Source: JANQJD01 sp965601685 (lineage in GTDB: Bacteria > Pseudomonadota > Alphaproteobacteria > Rhodospirillales > Rhodospirillaceae). Taken from it: a stretch of DNA of 64,000 bases. Position numbers and translations under genes: made by a program. Shown here one piece after another: positions 26,476 through 35,547 of the stretch; the stretch's first letter is position 1, and each line of letters begins with the position of its first letter. Under the pieces are notes generated by a model. It ran no database searches and was not told the origin of the DNA. It was given only the letters and a program-made list of their open reading frames with translations. The stretch spans positions 496,001-560,000 of the forward strand of contig CBFCWI010000001.1 in assembly GCA_965601685.1 (NCBI GenBank), written 5' to 3'.

Positions 26476-26887
26476 CAAGTATATTCTTAATCCGTTCTAT
26501 TTCCAGTTCCCGTATGGCCGGATAGTACTTGCTGTGTGTCCAGAGTGAGAAGAGATGGTAGTCTCTCTCGCATTTCTAATGTTTGCATCCCGGTCCGGAT
26601 TGATTCTTCTATCCGTGGTTCTGAGATCTCTAGATGGATATTTGGATGTATCTCCTAAATGGCATACGAAGGTGAGCGAGGCAGAATCCATCCAAGAATT
26701 TGCGCGAGATCATCATGTGATGTGTCGTACGCGATACCCTCGAGGGTAAGAGGGCATCGCAGCAAGGACTATCCTATCCTGCGGAGACGTATAAGACAGA
26801 GCCAGCCGCTCGTTTAGAAAGACAATCCTGTAAGAGGACACGTGAAGCGTTTCCTTCCCTCAAAAGCTGCTACAGGAGAAGAGATTA
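26476..26887. other. Gene-free stretch between cobO and cobQ
   Basis: The only frame with a fair start (26555-26749, plus) gives a 64-aa peptide of no recognised family. I looked for a B12-box-like sequence and found none. This could be residue of a lost cobalamin gene; that is not demonstrable by eye. Confidence 0.35.
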
Positions 26888-28432
26888 GTGACTGCCTATG
26901 AGGCTTCTACGGCTACGGTTACCTCTTCTTGTCCCTCTTCACCAATGGCCATTATGCTGCAGGGAACAGGCTCCAACGTCGGAAAGTCGTTACTTGTCGC
27001 AGGGTTATGCAGATTATTTTCTCGTCGTGGTCTGCGTGTGCGTCCATTCAAGCCGCAGAATATGTCTAACAACGCAGCCGTCACGGTTGAAGGTGGTGAG
27101 ATTGGTCGGGCCCAGGCCATGCAGGCACAGGCCTGCCGGGTGGTCCCATCCGTGCACATGAATCCAGTACTGTTGAAGCCGCAAGGTACTGGTCAAGCAC
27201 AAGTCATTGTCGCAGGTCACGTGTGGGGCACCAGCACCGCCCATGACTATCAGTTTCTGAAACCTACTTTGCTGCCACTGATCCTGCAAAGCTTTCAGAC
27301 CGTAGCTGCCGGTGCTGACTTGGTAGTGGTAGAAGGAGCTGGTGCAGCTGCTGAGGTGAATCTACGCCACGGCGACATCGCCAACATGGGCTTCGCAGAA
27401 GCAGCAGATCTCCCAGTCGTGCTGGTTGGTGATATCGATCGCGGTGGTGTCATTGCTGCCCTGGTTGGCACTCATGTTCTGCTCAGACCGGCAGAACAGG
27501 TGCGCATTCAGGGCTTTTTAATCAACAAATTCCGTGGCGATGTCCGCTTGTTTAACCCGGCTCTTACGCTGATTGCTGCACGGACCGGCTGGCGCCCGTT
27601 CGGCATAGTCCCATGGTTTCACGCAGCCTGTCATCTGCCAGCCGAAGATAGCATGGGGCTAGACTGCCGGTATCAGCCAGCTGCTTCTCCTGTGGATGGG
27701 AGTGCAGGTGTGAACCAGGAGATGATTCGCATTGCCGTGCCACGGTTGCCACACATTTCTAACTTCGACGACTTTGACCCCCTGCGCGCCGAGTCAGATG
27801 TCCTGTTATCATTCATCGCACCTGGCACCGCTTTACCTGGTGACGCTGATATCGTGATTCTGCCGGGGTCGAAGGCAACGCTCGCTGATCTTGCAACCCT
27901 GCGAGCAGAGGGCTGGGCGGCTGATATTACTGCCCATCTGCGCAGGGGTGGCCTGGTAGTAGGGCTGTGTGCCGGTTATCAGATGCTGGGGCGGAGTCTC
28001 CGTGATCCTGGCGGGATCGAAGGCCCCTCTGATGTCGCAGATGGGTTAGGATTGCTCGATGTTGAGACTGTGATAACAAGACCTAAGGTGCTGAGGGCGG
28101 TAGCAGCAGCATATGATCTCCTCTCAGGGGAGCCGCTGCACGGGTACGAGATGCACGCGGGGCGTACTGAGGGTCCAGACCGGCAGCGGCCGTGGCTAAA
28201 GGTAGGAAGCCAGGCAGAAGGGGCTTGTTCAGCTGATGGTAGAGTCCGCGGCTGTTATATCCACGGTCTGTTTGCCGCTGATGGCTTTCGACAGGCCTTC
28301 TTAGCTAGCCTACGTCCTCGCCGCAGAGGAGCGCTTGCATTTGCAGCACGAGTAGAGGCGACTCTTGATTCCCTGGCGGACCATCTCGAAACCCATGTCG
28401 ATATCAGTGCTCTGTTGGCCCTGGTATCATGA
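26888..28432 (+). CDS. cobQ: Cobyric acid synthase
   Basis: This 514-aa, ATP-dependent amidotransferase amidates four carboxylates of adenosylcobyrinic acid a,c-diamide. The GTG start at 26888 follows AGGAGAAGAG; an in-frame ATG at 26945 is possible. The N-terminal dethiobiotin-synthetase-like domain has MLQGTGSNVGKSLLVAGLCR and FKPQNMSNNA. DIDRGGVIAALVGT follows, and IRIAVPRLPHISNFDDFDPL marks the start of the GATase domain. That domain has the catalytic Cys in VVGLCAGYQMLG and a His in GCYIHGLF. It appears intact. Confidence 0.96.
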   Translation: MTAYEASTATVTSSCPSSPMAIMLQGTGSNVGKSLLVAGLCRLFSRRGLRVRPFKPQNMSNNAAVTVEGGEIGRAQAMQAQACRVVPSVHMNPVLLKPQGTGQAQVIVAGHVWGTSTAHDYQFLKPTLLPLILQSFQTVAAGADLVVVEGAGAAAEVNLRHGDIANMGFAEAADLPVVLVGDIDRGGVIAALVGTHVLLRPAEQVRIQGFLINKFRGDVRLFNPALTLIAARTGWRPFGIVPWFHAACHLPAEDSMGLDCRYQPAASPVDGSAGVNQEMIRIAVPRLPHISNFDDFDPLRAESDVLLSFIAPGTALPGDADIVILPGSKATLADLATLRAEGWAADITAHLRRGGLVVGLCAGYQMLGRSLRDPGGIEGPSDVADGLGLLDVETVITRPKVLRAVAAAYDLLSGEPLHGYEMHAGRTEGPDRQRPWLKVGSQAEGACSADGRVRGCYIHGLFAADGFRQAFLASLRPRRRGALAFAARVEATLDSLADHLETHVDISALLALVS

Positions 28433-28441
28433 GGCCGTCCT

Positions 28442-29044
28442 CTACTTGCTCTTCTTTCGCCACTTCAGCCGCCGGTACATCATGACTATCACGCCTGCCA
28501 CGCAGGCTATACAAACTAAAAAGGGCAAAACAAGCCCATAATATTTACCTAAAAGATGTTCCATAGCATGGCCAAAGAAATAGCCACCACTAGTGAAGAT
28601 AATAGCCCATACCAAAGCGGAGAGAGCATTGAGAAGCATGAATCGCCATCTGGTGACACCACTGATGGCAATGACAAATGGGCTCACGTTGCGCACGCCA
28701 TAGAGAAACCGAAACGACAGAATATACAAATCCTGGTATTGCCGCACCAGCCGGAAAGCCCATTCTATTTTCGGCCTCAAGAAAGGCTTGCTTTCTAATA
28801 AAGGTTGTCCATAACGCCGACCAATAGTATAATAAAGTTGGTCGCCGAGGAAACTACCTGTGAATCCCGCTAATACCACCAGAAATGGACTCATGAGTTC
28901 CTGGGCTGCTGCAATTCCTGCAAGAATAACAATCGTCTCCCCTTCCAGAAAGGTCAGGAGAAGAATAGAGAAGTAACCATACGTATGCAGGAACGTTTCA
29001 AGATCACTAAATGTATCAAGAAATGTATCCAGAAGTCCCCGCAC
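28442..29044 (-). CDS. DedA family inner-membrane protein
   Basis: This 200-aa membrane protein is of the DedA/SNARE-associated family, linked to undecaprenyl-phosphate and lipid recycling. The family motif E-x(3)-P-type core is seen as LEGETIVILAG, followed by GFTGSFLGDQLYYTIGRRYG and the helix-turn RFLYGVRNVSPFVIAISGV. There are four to five hydrophobic helices and a basic C-terminus. Its N-terminus contains LDTFLDTF, produced by a 12-bp near-perfect duplication. Confidence 0.9.
   Translation of the reverse strand: MRGLLDTFLDTFSDLETFLHTYGYFSILLLTFLEGETIVILAGIAAAQELMSPFLVVLAGFTGSFLGDQLYYTIGRRYGQPLLESKPFLRPKIEWAFRLVRQYQDLYILSFRFLYGVRNVSPFVIAISGVTRWRFMLLNALSALVWAIIFTSGGYFFGHAMEHLLGKYYGLVLPFLVCIACVAGVIVMMYRRLKWRKKSK
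29009..29032. repeat. 12-bp in-frame tandem duplication in the dedA start region
   Basis: AAATGTATCAAG (29009-29020) is followed by AAATGTATCCAG (29021-29032), with 11 of 12 matching. On the minus strand it codes for LDTF twice near the N-terminus. Confidence 0.85.
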
Positions 29045-29123
29045 GTATCTAACCCCTGCAACAACTACGCAGCATGCCTACCTAGTATGCCTAGGATCGG
29101 ACGTTGATACAATCTAACACTGC

Positions 29124-30236
29124 TCAAGGAGGCCTTACAGACGTGGAGATGCTAGTGCGAGACTTCAGATGAGTGACGTGACCCATCTTGCGGCCAGGAC
29201 GTACATCCTCCTTCCCGTAAAGATGAAGGCGGGCGCGTGGATCCTCAAGGATATCTAACCACCGCACTACGTCATCTCCTAGCAGGTTAAGCATCTCGGC
29301 ATCAAAATGGCGTTCTGGTGACCCTAGTGGCAAGCCGCAGACAGCACGGATGAACTGCTCGAACTGATCTGTCAGACAGGCGTCTAGCGTCCAGTGACCA
29401 GAGTTGTGTGGCCTTGGTGCCATCTCGTTCATGAGTAAGTGACCCTCGCGAGTGACAAACATCTCCACAGCCAGTACCCCGACCATATCCAGGATCTCGG
29501 CAGTACGCCGTCCTGCCTCGACAGCAGCTTCGACTAGAGGAGCGGGGAGTCGTGCAGGCACCAGCGAAGTCTGTAACATATGGTTGACATGGATGTTCTC
29601 GGCTGGATCGAAAGCAGCCCACGAGCCATCCGTGCCACGGGCGACAATGACAGAAACTTCATGTGTGAAGTCTATGACGGCTTCCAGTACACCTATCCCT
29701 GCGCCGATATGATGCCAAGCGTGCTCAAGACCGGTGTGCTCATCGATCCGAATCTGTCCCTTACCATCATAGCCAAAACGGGCCGTCTTAAGAAGAGACG
29801 GCCGTCCTAGTTCCATCACCGCCTGAGCGAGGTTGTCCTGGTCGACAACACGGCGCCATGGCGCTGTCTGCAGCCCAATCGTGTTGAAGAAGATCTTCTC
29901 TTGCACACGATCTTGTGCGACCTCGAGAACCTTCCAACCGGGACGCACCGGTATTTGTTCTGCCACTAAACGCATGCTGTCAATTGGGATGTTTTCGAAT
30001 TCGAAGGTTGCCACATCTACTGTTGCAGCAAAAGCCCGCAGAGCAGTCACATCTTCGTAAGGGGCAACAGTCGTTGCCATTGCAACTTGAGCAGCAGGGC
30101 TGTCTGTGTCTGGCGTGAAAACATGGCAACGGTAGCCCAGCCGCGCAGCAGCCAGGGTAGCCATGCGACCAAGCTGCCCACCCCCGAAAATACCGATCAT
30201 ACTGCCAGGAGGAATGGGATGAACCAGGATTGTCAT
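29124..30236 (-). CDS. purK: N5-carboxyaminoimidazole ribonucleotide synthase
   Basis: This 370-aa ATP-grasp enzyme of purine synthesis makes N5-CAIR from AIR and bicarbonate. The ATG at 30236 overlaps the purE stop by 4 nt (ATGA), which decides the start over an upstream in-frame codon. Motifs are MIGIFGGGQLGRMATLAAARLGY at the N-terminus, FEFENIP, LLKTARFGYDGKGQ (ATP binding), VNEMAPRPHNSGHWT-like residues (read as MNEMAPRPHNSGHWTLDAC) and YGKEDVRPGRKMGHV. It is intact and coupled to purE. Confidence 0.95.
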   Translation of the reverse strand: MTILVHPIPPGSMIGIFGGGQLGRMATLAAARLGYRCHVFTPDTDSPAAQVAMATTVAPYEDVTALRAFAATVDVATFEFENIPIDSMRLVAEQIPVRPGWKVLEVAQDRVQEKIFFNTIGLQTAPWRRVVDQDNLAQAVMELGRPSLLKTARFGYDGKGQIRIDEHTGLEHAWHHIGAGIGVLEAVIDFTHEVSVIVARGTDGSWAAFDPAENIHVNHMLQTSLVPARLPAPLVEAAVEAGRRTAEILDMVGVLAVEMFVTREGHLLMNEMAPRPHNSGHWTLDACLTDQFEQFIRAVCGLPLGSPERHFDAEMLNLLGDDVVRWLDILEDPRARLHLYGKEDVRPGRKMGHVTHLKSRTSISTSVRPP

Positions 30237-30763
30237 GTTGAATCGAGCGGCTGTTCTGCTACGCCCGCTGTGTTGCGTTGACGCCACGCTGCGACAGCAG
30301 TCGCTACGGCCGTATCACTCAGACCAATAACAGTGGCGGCCAATAGGGCCGCATTGATAGCACCAGCGCGACCAATAGCCAAAGTCCCAACCGGCACGCC
30401 AGCTGGCATCTGCACGATAGACAATAAGCTGTCCAGGCCTTTCAGCGCCCCACTTTCCATTGGTACGCCAAACACCGGTAAATATGTTAAAGATGCGGTC
30501 ATGCCAGGCAAGTGAGCGGCCCCCCCAGCACCAGCAATGACTACCTTAATACCACGTTTACGAGCATTCATAGCGTAATCATACAACCTCTTTGGTGTAC
30601 GATGGGCGGAAACGATGCGCGCCTCATAAGAGAGGTCTAGTTCGGACAACAAAGCAGCTGCATAGCGCATGATGCCCCAGTCAGACTGACTCCCCATAAT
30701 GATACCGATGAGTGGACGATCTTGCAACAACGCCTTCCCTATCCGCAGTCTACAGTGCACCAC
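30233..30763 (-). CDS. purE: N5-carboxyaminoimidazole ribonucleotide mutase
   Basis: This 176-aa class I PurE converts N5-CAIR to CAIR. The GIIMGSQSDWGIM motif lies near residues 19-31, SAHRTPKRLYDYA at about 50-62, and AGAGGAAHLPGMTAS at about 77-91. VFGVPMESGALKGLDSLLSIVQMPAGVPVGTLAIG marks the C-terminal half. The start is taken as 30763 (GTG), but the conserved core begins only at about residue 17, so a later start is possible. It overlaps purK by 4 nt. Confidence 0.94.
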   Translation of the reverse strand: MVHCRLRIGKALLQDRPLIGIIMGSQSDWGIMRYAAALLSELDLSYEARIVSAHRTPKRLYDYAMNARKRGIKVVIAGAGGAAHLPGMTASLTYLPVFGVPMESGALKGLDSLLSIVQMPAGVPVGTLAIGRAGAINAALLAATVIGLSDTAVATAVAAWRQRNTAGVAEQPLDST

Positions 30764-30817
30764 AAAACATGTCTAGACAATACAAAGAAAGAAATTGCAA
30801 AGATGGAAAAGTGACTC

Positions 30818-31432
30818 TCAACGAGAGTAAAACTCAACAACCAAATTGGGTTCCATCTGAGTCGGATAAGGAACGTCTGTCAGTTTAGGGCGCCGTACAA
30901 ATCTACCCTTCAGGGTCTTGTTCTCTACCTCCAGGTAGTTAGGCACGTCACGTTCGTCGGACCTTGCCGCTTCCAGAAACAGAGAAATATGCTTGGACTT
31001 TTCTTTGACTTCTATCGCATCACCATCGCATACTAGATATGATGGAATCGTGACGCGACGACCATTGACCAGGATGTGGCCGTGATTTGCTGCCTGGCGG
31101 GCAGCAAAGACCGTCGGCGCAAACTTCATGCGATAGACTACAGCGTCCAGTCGACGTTCCAGCAGGTCAATCAGGTTCTCTGACGTGTCTCCACGACGGC
31201 GCACGGCCTCTGCGTAGTAACGACGGAACTGTTTCTCAGAGATATTGCTGTAATAGCCTTTGAGTTTCTGTTTGGCTATCAGCTGGATACCATAATCCGA
31301 GGGCTTGCGTCGGCGGGCTCCGTGCTGGCCTGGGCCAGAATCACGACGGGTGATAGGGCTCTTCGGACGGCCCCACAGATTGACCTGCAACCGGCGATCG
31401 ATTTTGTACTTAGCAGCATGGCGCTTGGTCAT
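30818..31432 (-). CDS. rpsD: 30S ribosomal protein S4
   Basis: This 204-aa primary rRNA-binding protein nucleates the 30S body. The ATG at 31432 (MTKRHAAKYKIDRRL) is chosen because alphaproteobacterial S4 begins this way and GGAAACT lies upstream. The S4 RNA-binding domain shows LERRLDAVVYRMKFAPTVFAARQ and HGHILVNGRRVTIPSYLV. The C-terminal EPNLVVEFYSR is the usual ending. As is common in alphaproteobacteria, it stands apart from the main ribosomal-protein operons. Confidence 0.97.
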   Translation of the reverse strand: MTKRHAAKYKIDRRLQVNLWGRPKSPITRRDSGPGQHGARRRKPSDYGIQLIAKQKLKGYYSNISEKQFRRYYAEAVRRRGDTSENLIDLLERRLDAVVYRMKFAPTVFAARQAANHGHILVNGRRVTIPSYLVCDGDAIEVKEKSKHISLFLEAARSDERDVPNYLEVENKTLKGRFVRRPKLTDVPYPTQMEPNLVVEFYSR

Positions 31433-31737
31433 AGTTTCCAACTGTTTTCTGGTTGTCAACGGCTGCATAGCAGCACAATCGTTCTGAACAGTGCCCGCAG
31501 ACTCTTCCTTCGCTAAGCAGCAGAGAGGCAACAGGCCAGGCATATAAAGTCACATATGCTCACTTTCCGGAGAACCCACACCGTTATAGGCGTGAAGGCT
31601 GTTAAAAGAAGCACGACCGCGCTATTAGAGCATGTGCTGAACCAGAAAGGCAACAAGAATCGTACTCGCACTCGGGTTGCTCCCTGCCATGGGAGCTCCT
31701 ATGGTTTCAAACCGTGCAAGAGAATTCACCGGAAATC
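31433..31737. other. Divergent promoter region between rpsD and lepA
   Basis: About 305 bases separate the divergent starts. Open frames here are extensions of the two genes or short and unsupported. No clear promoter hexamers stand out. Confidence 0.35.
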
Positions 31738-33546
31738 ATGAGTGACCTGTCCCACATCCGCAACTTTACTCTCATCGCTCATATCGACCATGGCAAGTCA
31801 ACGTTAGCTGACCGTCTGATCCAACGGTGTGGCAGCCTAGGGGAACGGGAGATGAGAGAACAAATGCTCGATTCGATGGACATCGAGCGTGAGCGTGGCA
31901 TTACTATCAAAGCTCAAGTGGTGAGATTACATTATACATCCTTTAATGGATATACATATATACTGAATTTAATAGATACACCAGGGCATGTAGATTTCTC
32001 CTATGAGGTGAGTCGTTCGCTTGCAGCCTGTGAAGGGTCGTTATTGGTGGTGGATAGCTCACAGGGTGTGGAGGCACAAACCCTGGCTAACGCTTACCAT
32101 GCGCTGGAAGCCGGTCACGAAATCATTCCGGTCCTGAACAAAATAGACCTGCCTGCAGCAGAGCCTCATCGCATCCGGCAGCAGATTGAGGACGTCATCG
32201 GCCTTGATGTGAACCGCACACTGTTAGTTTCTGCTAAAACCGGTCTGGGTATTGACAATGTGCTGGAATCCCTCGTGCACTATCTGCCTCCGCCTCTCGG
32301 TGAGCGAGAGGCACCGCTAAAGGCGCTGCTGATAGATTCCTGGTATGACGCTTACCTCGGTGTTGTTATCCTCATACGAATCAAGGACGGGGTGTTGAGG
32401 AAAGGCCAGCGCATTCGCATGATGGCGACGAATGCGATTTACCAGGTTGATCGTATCGGCTATTTCACACCCAAGATGGTTATGGGAGAGGCCCTCACGC
32501 CTGGAGAGATGGGCTACATCACTGCAGGCATTAAGAAAGTGGCTGATTGCCGTATTGGAGATACCGTAACTGACTGGCAGCGTCCTACTGCTGTAGCATT
32601 ACCTGGCCTGAAGACCTATACGCCAGTTGTATTTTGCGGATTATTTCCTTCGGATTCATCTTCTTACATACCGCTCCGCAACAGTTTAGAGAAACTCTCT
32701 TTAAATGATGCGAGTTTTACTTATCACCCTGAAAGCGCAGCGGCCCTCGGATCTGGTTTCCGTTGTGGTTTTCTGGGGCTCCTGCATATGGAAATCATAC
32801 AGGAACGGCTAGAACGCGAATTTAACTTGGATCTCGTTACCACCGCGCCCAGTGTTGCCTACCGTGTGCACATGACAAACGGCCTCCTGCAGGAACTACA
32901 TAATCCAATTGACATGCCTGATCGTAGCCGTATCCGCTGCGTTGAAGAGCCTTGGGTCCGGGCTACTATTTTGGTACCAGGTGCTTATTTGGGCGCGGTC
33001 TTGACTCTGTGCGCAGAGCGGCGTGGTCAGCAGAGTGATTTAACCTATACTGGTGACCAAGCTATGACGGTGTACAAACTACCGCTGAACGAGATTGTTT
33101 TTGACTTTCATGACAGATTGAAATCTCTCTCTCGCGGCTATGCTAGTTTCAATTACGAGATCGCTGAGTATGCTGCAAGCGATTTAGTCCGCGTCAATAT
33201 TCTTGTCAATAGCGAATCTGTTGATGCTCTCGCCTTTATCGCCCACCGCGGGACGGCAGAAAGCCGCGGTCGGCAGATTTGTGGACGTCTCAAGGATCTG
33301 ATTCCACGCCATCTGTTCAAGATCCCGATCCAGGCCTCAATCGGAGGGCAGGTTATCGCTCGTCAGACTGTTCCAGCCCTGCGTAAGGACGTCACTGCCA
33401 AGTGCTACGGTGGGGATATCACTCGTAAGCGCAAGTTGCTAGAAAGGCAGAAAGAAGGAAAGAGGAAACTGCAGCAGTTTGGCAACGTCAAGATTCCCCA
33501 ATCAGCCTTCATTCAGGCCCTACGTCTAGGCAATGACGATTCCTGA
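31738..33546 (+). CDS. lepA: Elongation factor 4 (LepA) translational GTPase
   Basis: This 602-aa ribosome-bound GTPase is thought to act on stalled or back-translocated ribosomes. The ATG at 31738 (MSDLSHIRNFTLIAHIDHGKST) is preferred to an in-frame ATG eight codons upstream. G1 is AHIDHGKST, G2 lies around GITIKAQ, G3 is DTPGHVD and G4 is NKIDLP; the SAKTG G5 is also present. The C-terminal LepA-specific part has SFTYHPESAAALGSGFRCGFLGLLHMEI and CYGGDITRKRKLLERQKEGKRKL. It is intact and of full length. Confidence 0.97.
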   Translation: MSDLSHIRNFTLIAHIDHGKSTLADRLIQRCGSLGEREMREQMLDSMDIERERGITIKAQVVRLHYTSFNGYTYILNLIDTPGHVDFSYEVSRSLAACEGSLLVVDSSQGVEAQTLANAYHALEAGHEIIPVLNKIDLPAAEPHRIRQQIEDVIGLDVNRTLLVSAKTGLGIDNVLESLVHYLPPPLGEREAPLKALLIDSWYDAYLGVVILIRIKDGVLRKGQRIRMMATNAIYQVDRIGYFTPKMVMGEALTPGEMGYITAGIKKVADCRIGDTVTDWQRPTAVALPGLKTYTPVVFCGLFPSDSSSYIPLRNSLEKLSLNDASFTYHPESAAALGSGFRCGFLGLLHMEIIQERLEREFNLDLVTTAPSVAYRVHMTNGLLQELHNPIDMPDRSRIRCVEEPWVRATILVPGAYLGAVLTLCAERRGQQSDLTYTGDQAMTVYKLPLNEIVFDFHDRLKSLSRGYASFNYEIAEYAASDLVRVNILVNSESVDALAFIAHRGTAESRGRQICGRLKDLIPRHLFKIPIQASIGGQVIARQTVPALRKDVTAKCYGGDITRKRKLLERQKEGKRKLQQFGNVKIPQSAFIQALRLGNDDS

Positions 33547-34300
33547 TGAGTATGTGTGAAGTGCCTGGGTGGCCGGGGTCTGCTGGGCGATGCCAGGAGC
33601 GGATGCCCAGGAGCGACTGCTGACTTCTTGCTGCGGCTGCCAAGGGAAAGCCATCAATAGGTCCACATGCTTTGAGGTTCTTGCGCTCACCATAATGAAC
33701 ATTCGTTGTGTTACAGCCTCCAAACCACTTCTGGCCCTTTCTATTCTCTAGTGAGTGGGTGGGGATCATTCACACTCATATCTTCTCGTCTCTAGCCTAT
33801 CGTCTGTTTCATTCCAGCATCTTCAGTCAGTTGCCCTAACACCACCGGAGGACCGCTGCACTCACTGCTAGACTTCGGGCAGCGAGGGGGGAGTGCCTTG
33901 CTGGAAGCTACTGAGCAGCGTGCGGACTGCGGGAAATGCACTCGGATTAGTACCGTGGTTACCGCAGGACTGTACGCCAAATGGACCGGCAGCCTCCTGC
34001 GTGGGGATTTTCGCAGAACGGCCGCTAGCAAGCGTCGGACAGGGTAGGCCCTGCAAGGATTTACAAAGATAGCCGGCCATACTACGCCAGGCTTAGCTCG
34101 GTCTTCAAGAGTTTGTCTTCTGTGCTGACTGGGAGTGGAAAGCGGCTCTACCAATATACTTGGGATAGTAGTCCAAAGAGTTGGAAATATAGGGACTCCC
34201 TAGCTAGCTTTGGCAAAGAGAAAACGCGCTGTATGCCTCTTGCGCGATCAGCGCCTGACTATTACGATTAGTTCATGCAAGAATCGGGGAGTGGTCGACC
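33547..34300. other. Gene-free 750-bp stretch, possible decayed gene
   Basis: Several overlapping short frames (for example minus 33792-34154 and minus 33868-34080) have plausible amino acid make-up, but none has a ribosome site or a family motif I recognise. Stops are frequent in all frames. A relic too degraded to identify is the most likely explanation. The hemA promoter must lie in the last part. Confidence 0.4.
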
Positions 34301-35527
34301 GTGGACTACCAAGTCTATTTCACGCAAAGTCTGGCAGACCTCCGTAAGGAGGGCCGCTATCGAACTTTTGCTAACCTTGAACGGATCGCAGGCGCCTTTC
34401 CGCACGCTCGCCATTACCGGCACGATATGACAGAGGAGTTAGGCGAAGTAACGATCTGGTGCTCTAACGATTACCTTGGCATGGGGCAACATCCGGTTGT
34501 CATTGCGGCAATGGTAGAGGCACTCAGGGCCTGTGGGGTCGGAGCCGGCGGTACCCGCAACATCTCTGGGACCACTCACCACCACGTGCTGCTGGAGCGG
34601 GAATTAGCAGCGTGGTGTGGCAAAGAGGCAGCACTTTTGTTTACCTCGGGCTATGTAGCCAACATGACTACACTGGCTACTTTGGGATGTCGTATTCCTG
34701 GGCTCGTGCTCTTTTCTGATGATGCTAACCATAATTCTATGATAGAAGGTGTACGCCATAGTCGCGCACCTAAAGAAATCTTCTCTCATAACGATCCAGA
34801 CCACTTAGACAGGTTAATGGCTCGGTATCCTAAGCACCAGCCCAAGCTGGTTCTTTTCGAGTCTGTCTATTCCATGGATGGGGATATTGCCCCTATTGCC
34901 GCTCTGTGCGAGGTGGCAGAGCGGCATGGTGCCATGACTTTCCTTGATGAGGTCCATGCGGTTGGCATGTATGGTGAGAGCGGCGCAGGCGTGGCAGAAC
35001 GTGACGGACAACTCGACCGCATCACATTCTATCAGGCTACCCTAGCCAAGGCTATCGGTGTGATTGGTGGTTTCATTGCTGCATCTGCCCAGGCGGTAGA
35101 CTTTGTGCGCAGTTTCGGCAACGGTTTCATCTTCACGACGGCATTGCCACCGGCCGTGGCAGCAGGAGCGCTGGCGTCTGTGCGCTATCTACAGCTCCAT
35201 CCTGAGTTGCGCGTACTCCACCAAGAGCGTGCGGCTACCTGTAAGCGTCGCTTGCGAGAAGCAGGCTTACCCGTGATGGAGACCTCTACAAGCCATATTG
35301 TACCTGTCATGGTAGGTGACGCGGTACGATGTAAGCAGGCAAGCGATGATCTTCTGGAACGACACAAGATATATGTCCAGCCGATCAACTACCCCACGGT
35401 GCCAGTTGGCGCAGAACGACTACGCCTGACACCGACACCACTGCACGACGATAATGCCATGGAACAACTGGTCACTGCCTTAACGGACATATGGCACCGT
35501 CTAGGACTGCGCCAAAAGGTCGTGTAG
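34301..35527 (+). CDS. hemA: 5-aminolevulinate synthase
   Basis: This 408-aa PLP enzyme condenses glycine and succinyl-CoA to 5-aminolevulinate (Shemin pathway), the alphaproteobacterial/mitochondrial route. The start is GTG at 34301. Visible are IWCSNDYLGMGQHP (about residues 50-63), GAGGTRNISGTTHHHVLLE, FTSGYVANMTTLATLG, MDGDIAPI, FLDEVHAVGMYG and the PLP lysine in YQATLAKAIGVIGGF (about K250). It supplies HemB. With 2-oxoglutarate:ferredoxin oxidoreductase broken, its succinyl-CoA would have to come from another source such as 2-oxoglutarate dehydrogenase. Confidence 0.97.
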   Translation: MDYQVYFTQSLADLRKEGRYRTFANLERIAGAFPHARHYRHDMTEELGEVTIWCSNDYLGMGQHPVVIAAMVEALRACGVGAGGTRNISGTTHHHVLLERELAAWCGKEAALLFTSGYVANMTTLATLGCRIPGLVLFSDDANHNSMIEGVRHSRAPKEIFSHNDPDHLDRLMARYPKHQPKLVLFESVYSMDGDIAPIAALCEVAERHGAMTFLDEVHAVGMYGESGAGVAERDGQLDRITFYQATLAKAIGVIGGFIAASAQAVDFVRSFGNGFIFTTALPPAVAAGALASVRYLQLHPELRVLHQERAATCKRRLREAGLPVMETSTSHIVPVMVGDAVRCKQASDDLLERHKIYVQPINYPTVPVGAERLRLTPTPLHDDNAMEQLVTALTDIWHRLGLRQKVV

Positions 35528-35547
35528 TTGTTTTTTTGAAAACCCTA

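Noticed and set aside
25727..26887. A cobalamin riboswitch upstream of cobO or cobQ
   Set aside because: I looked for a B12-box-like sequence and flanking stems on the plus strand and saw none. A covariance-model search would be decisive.
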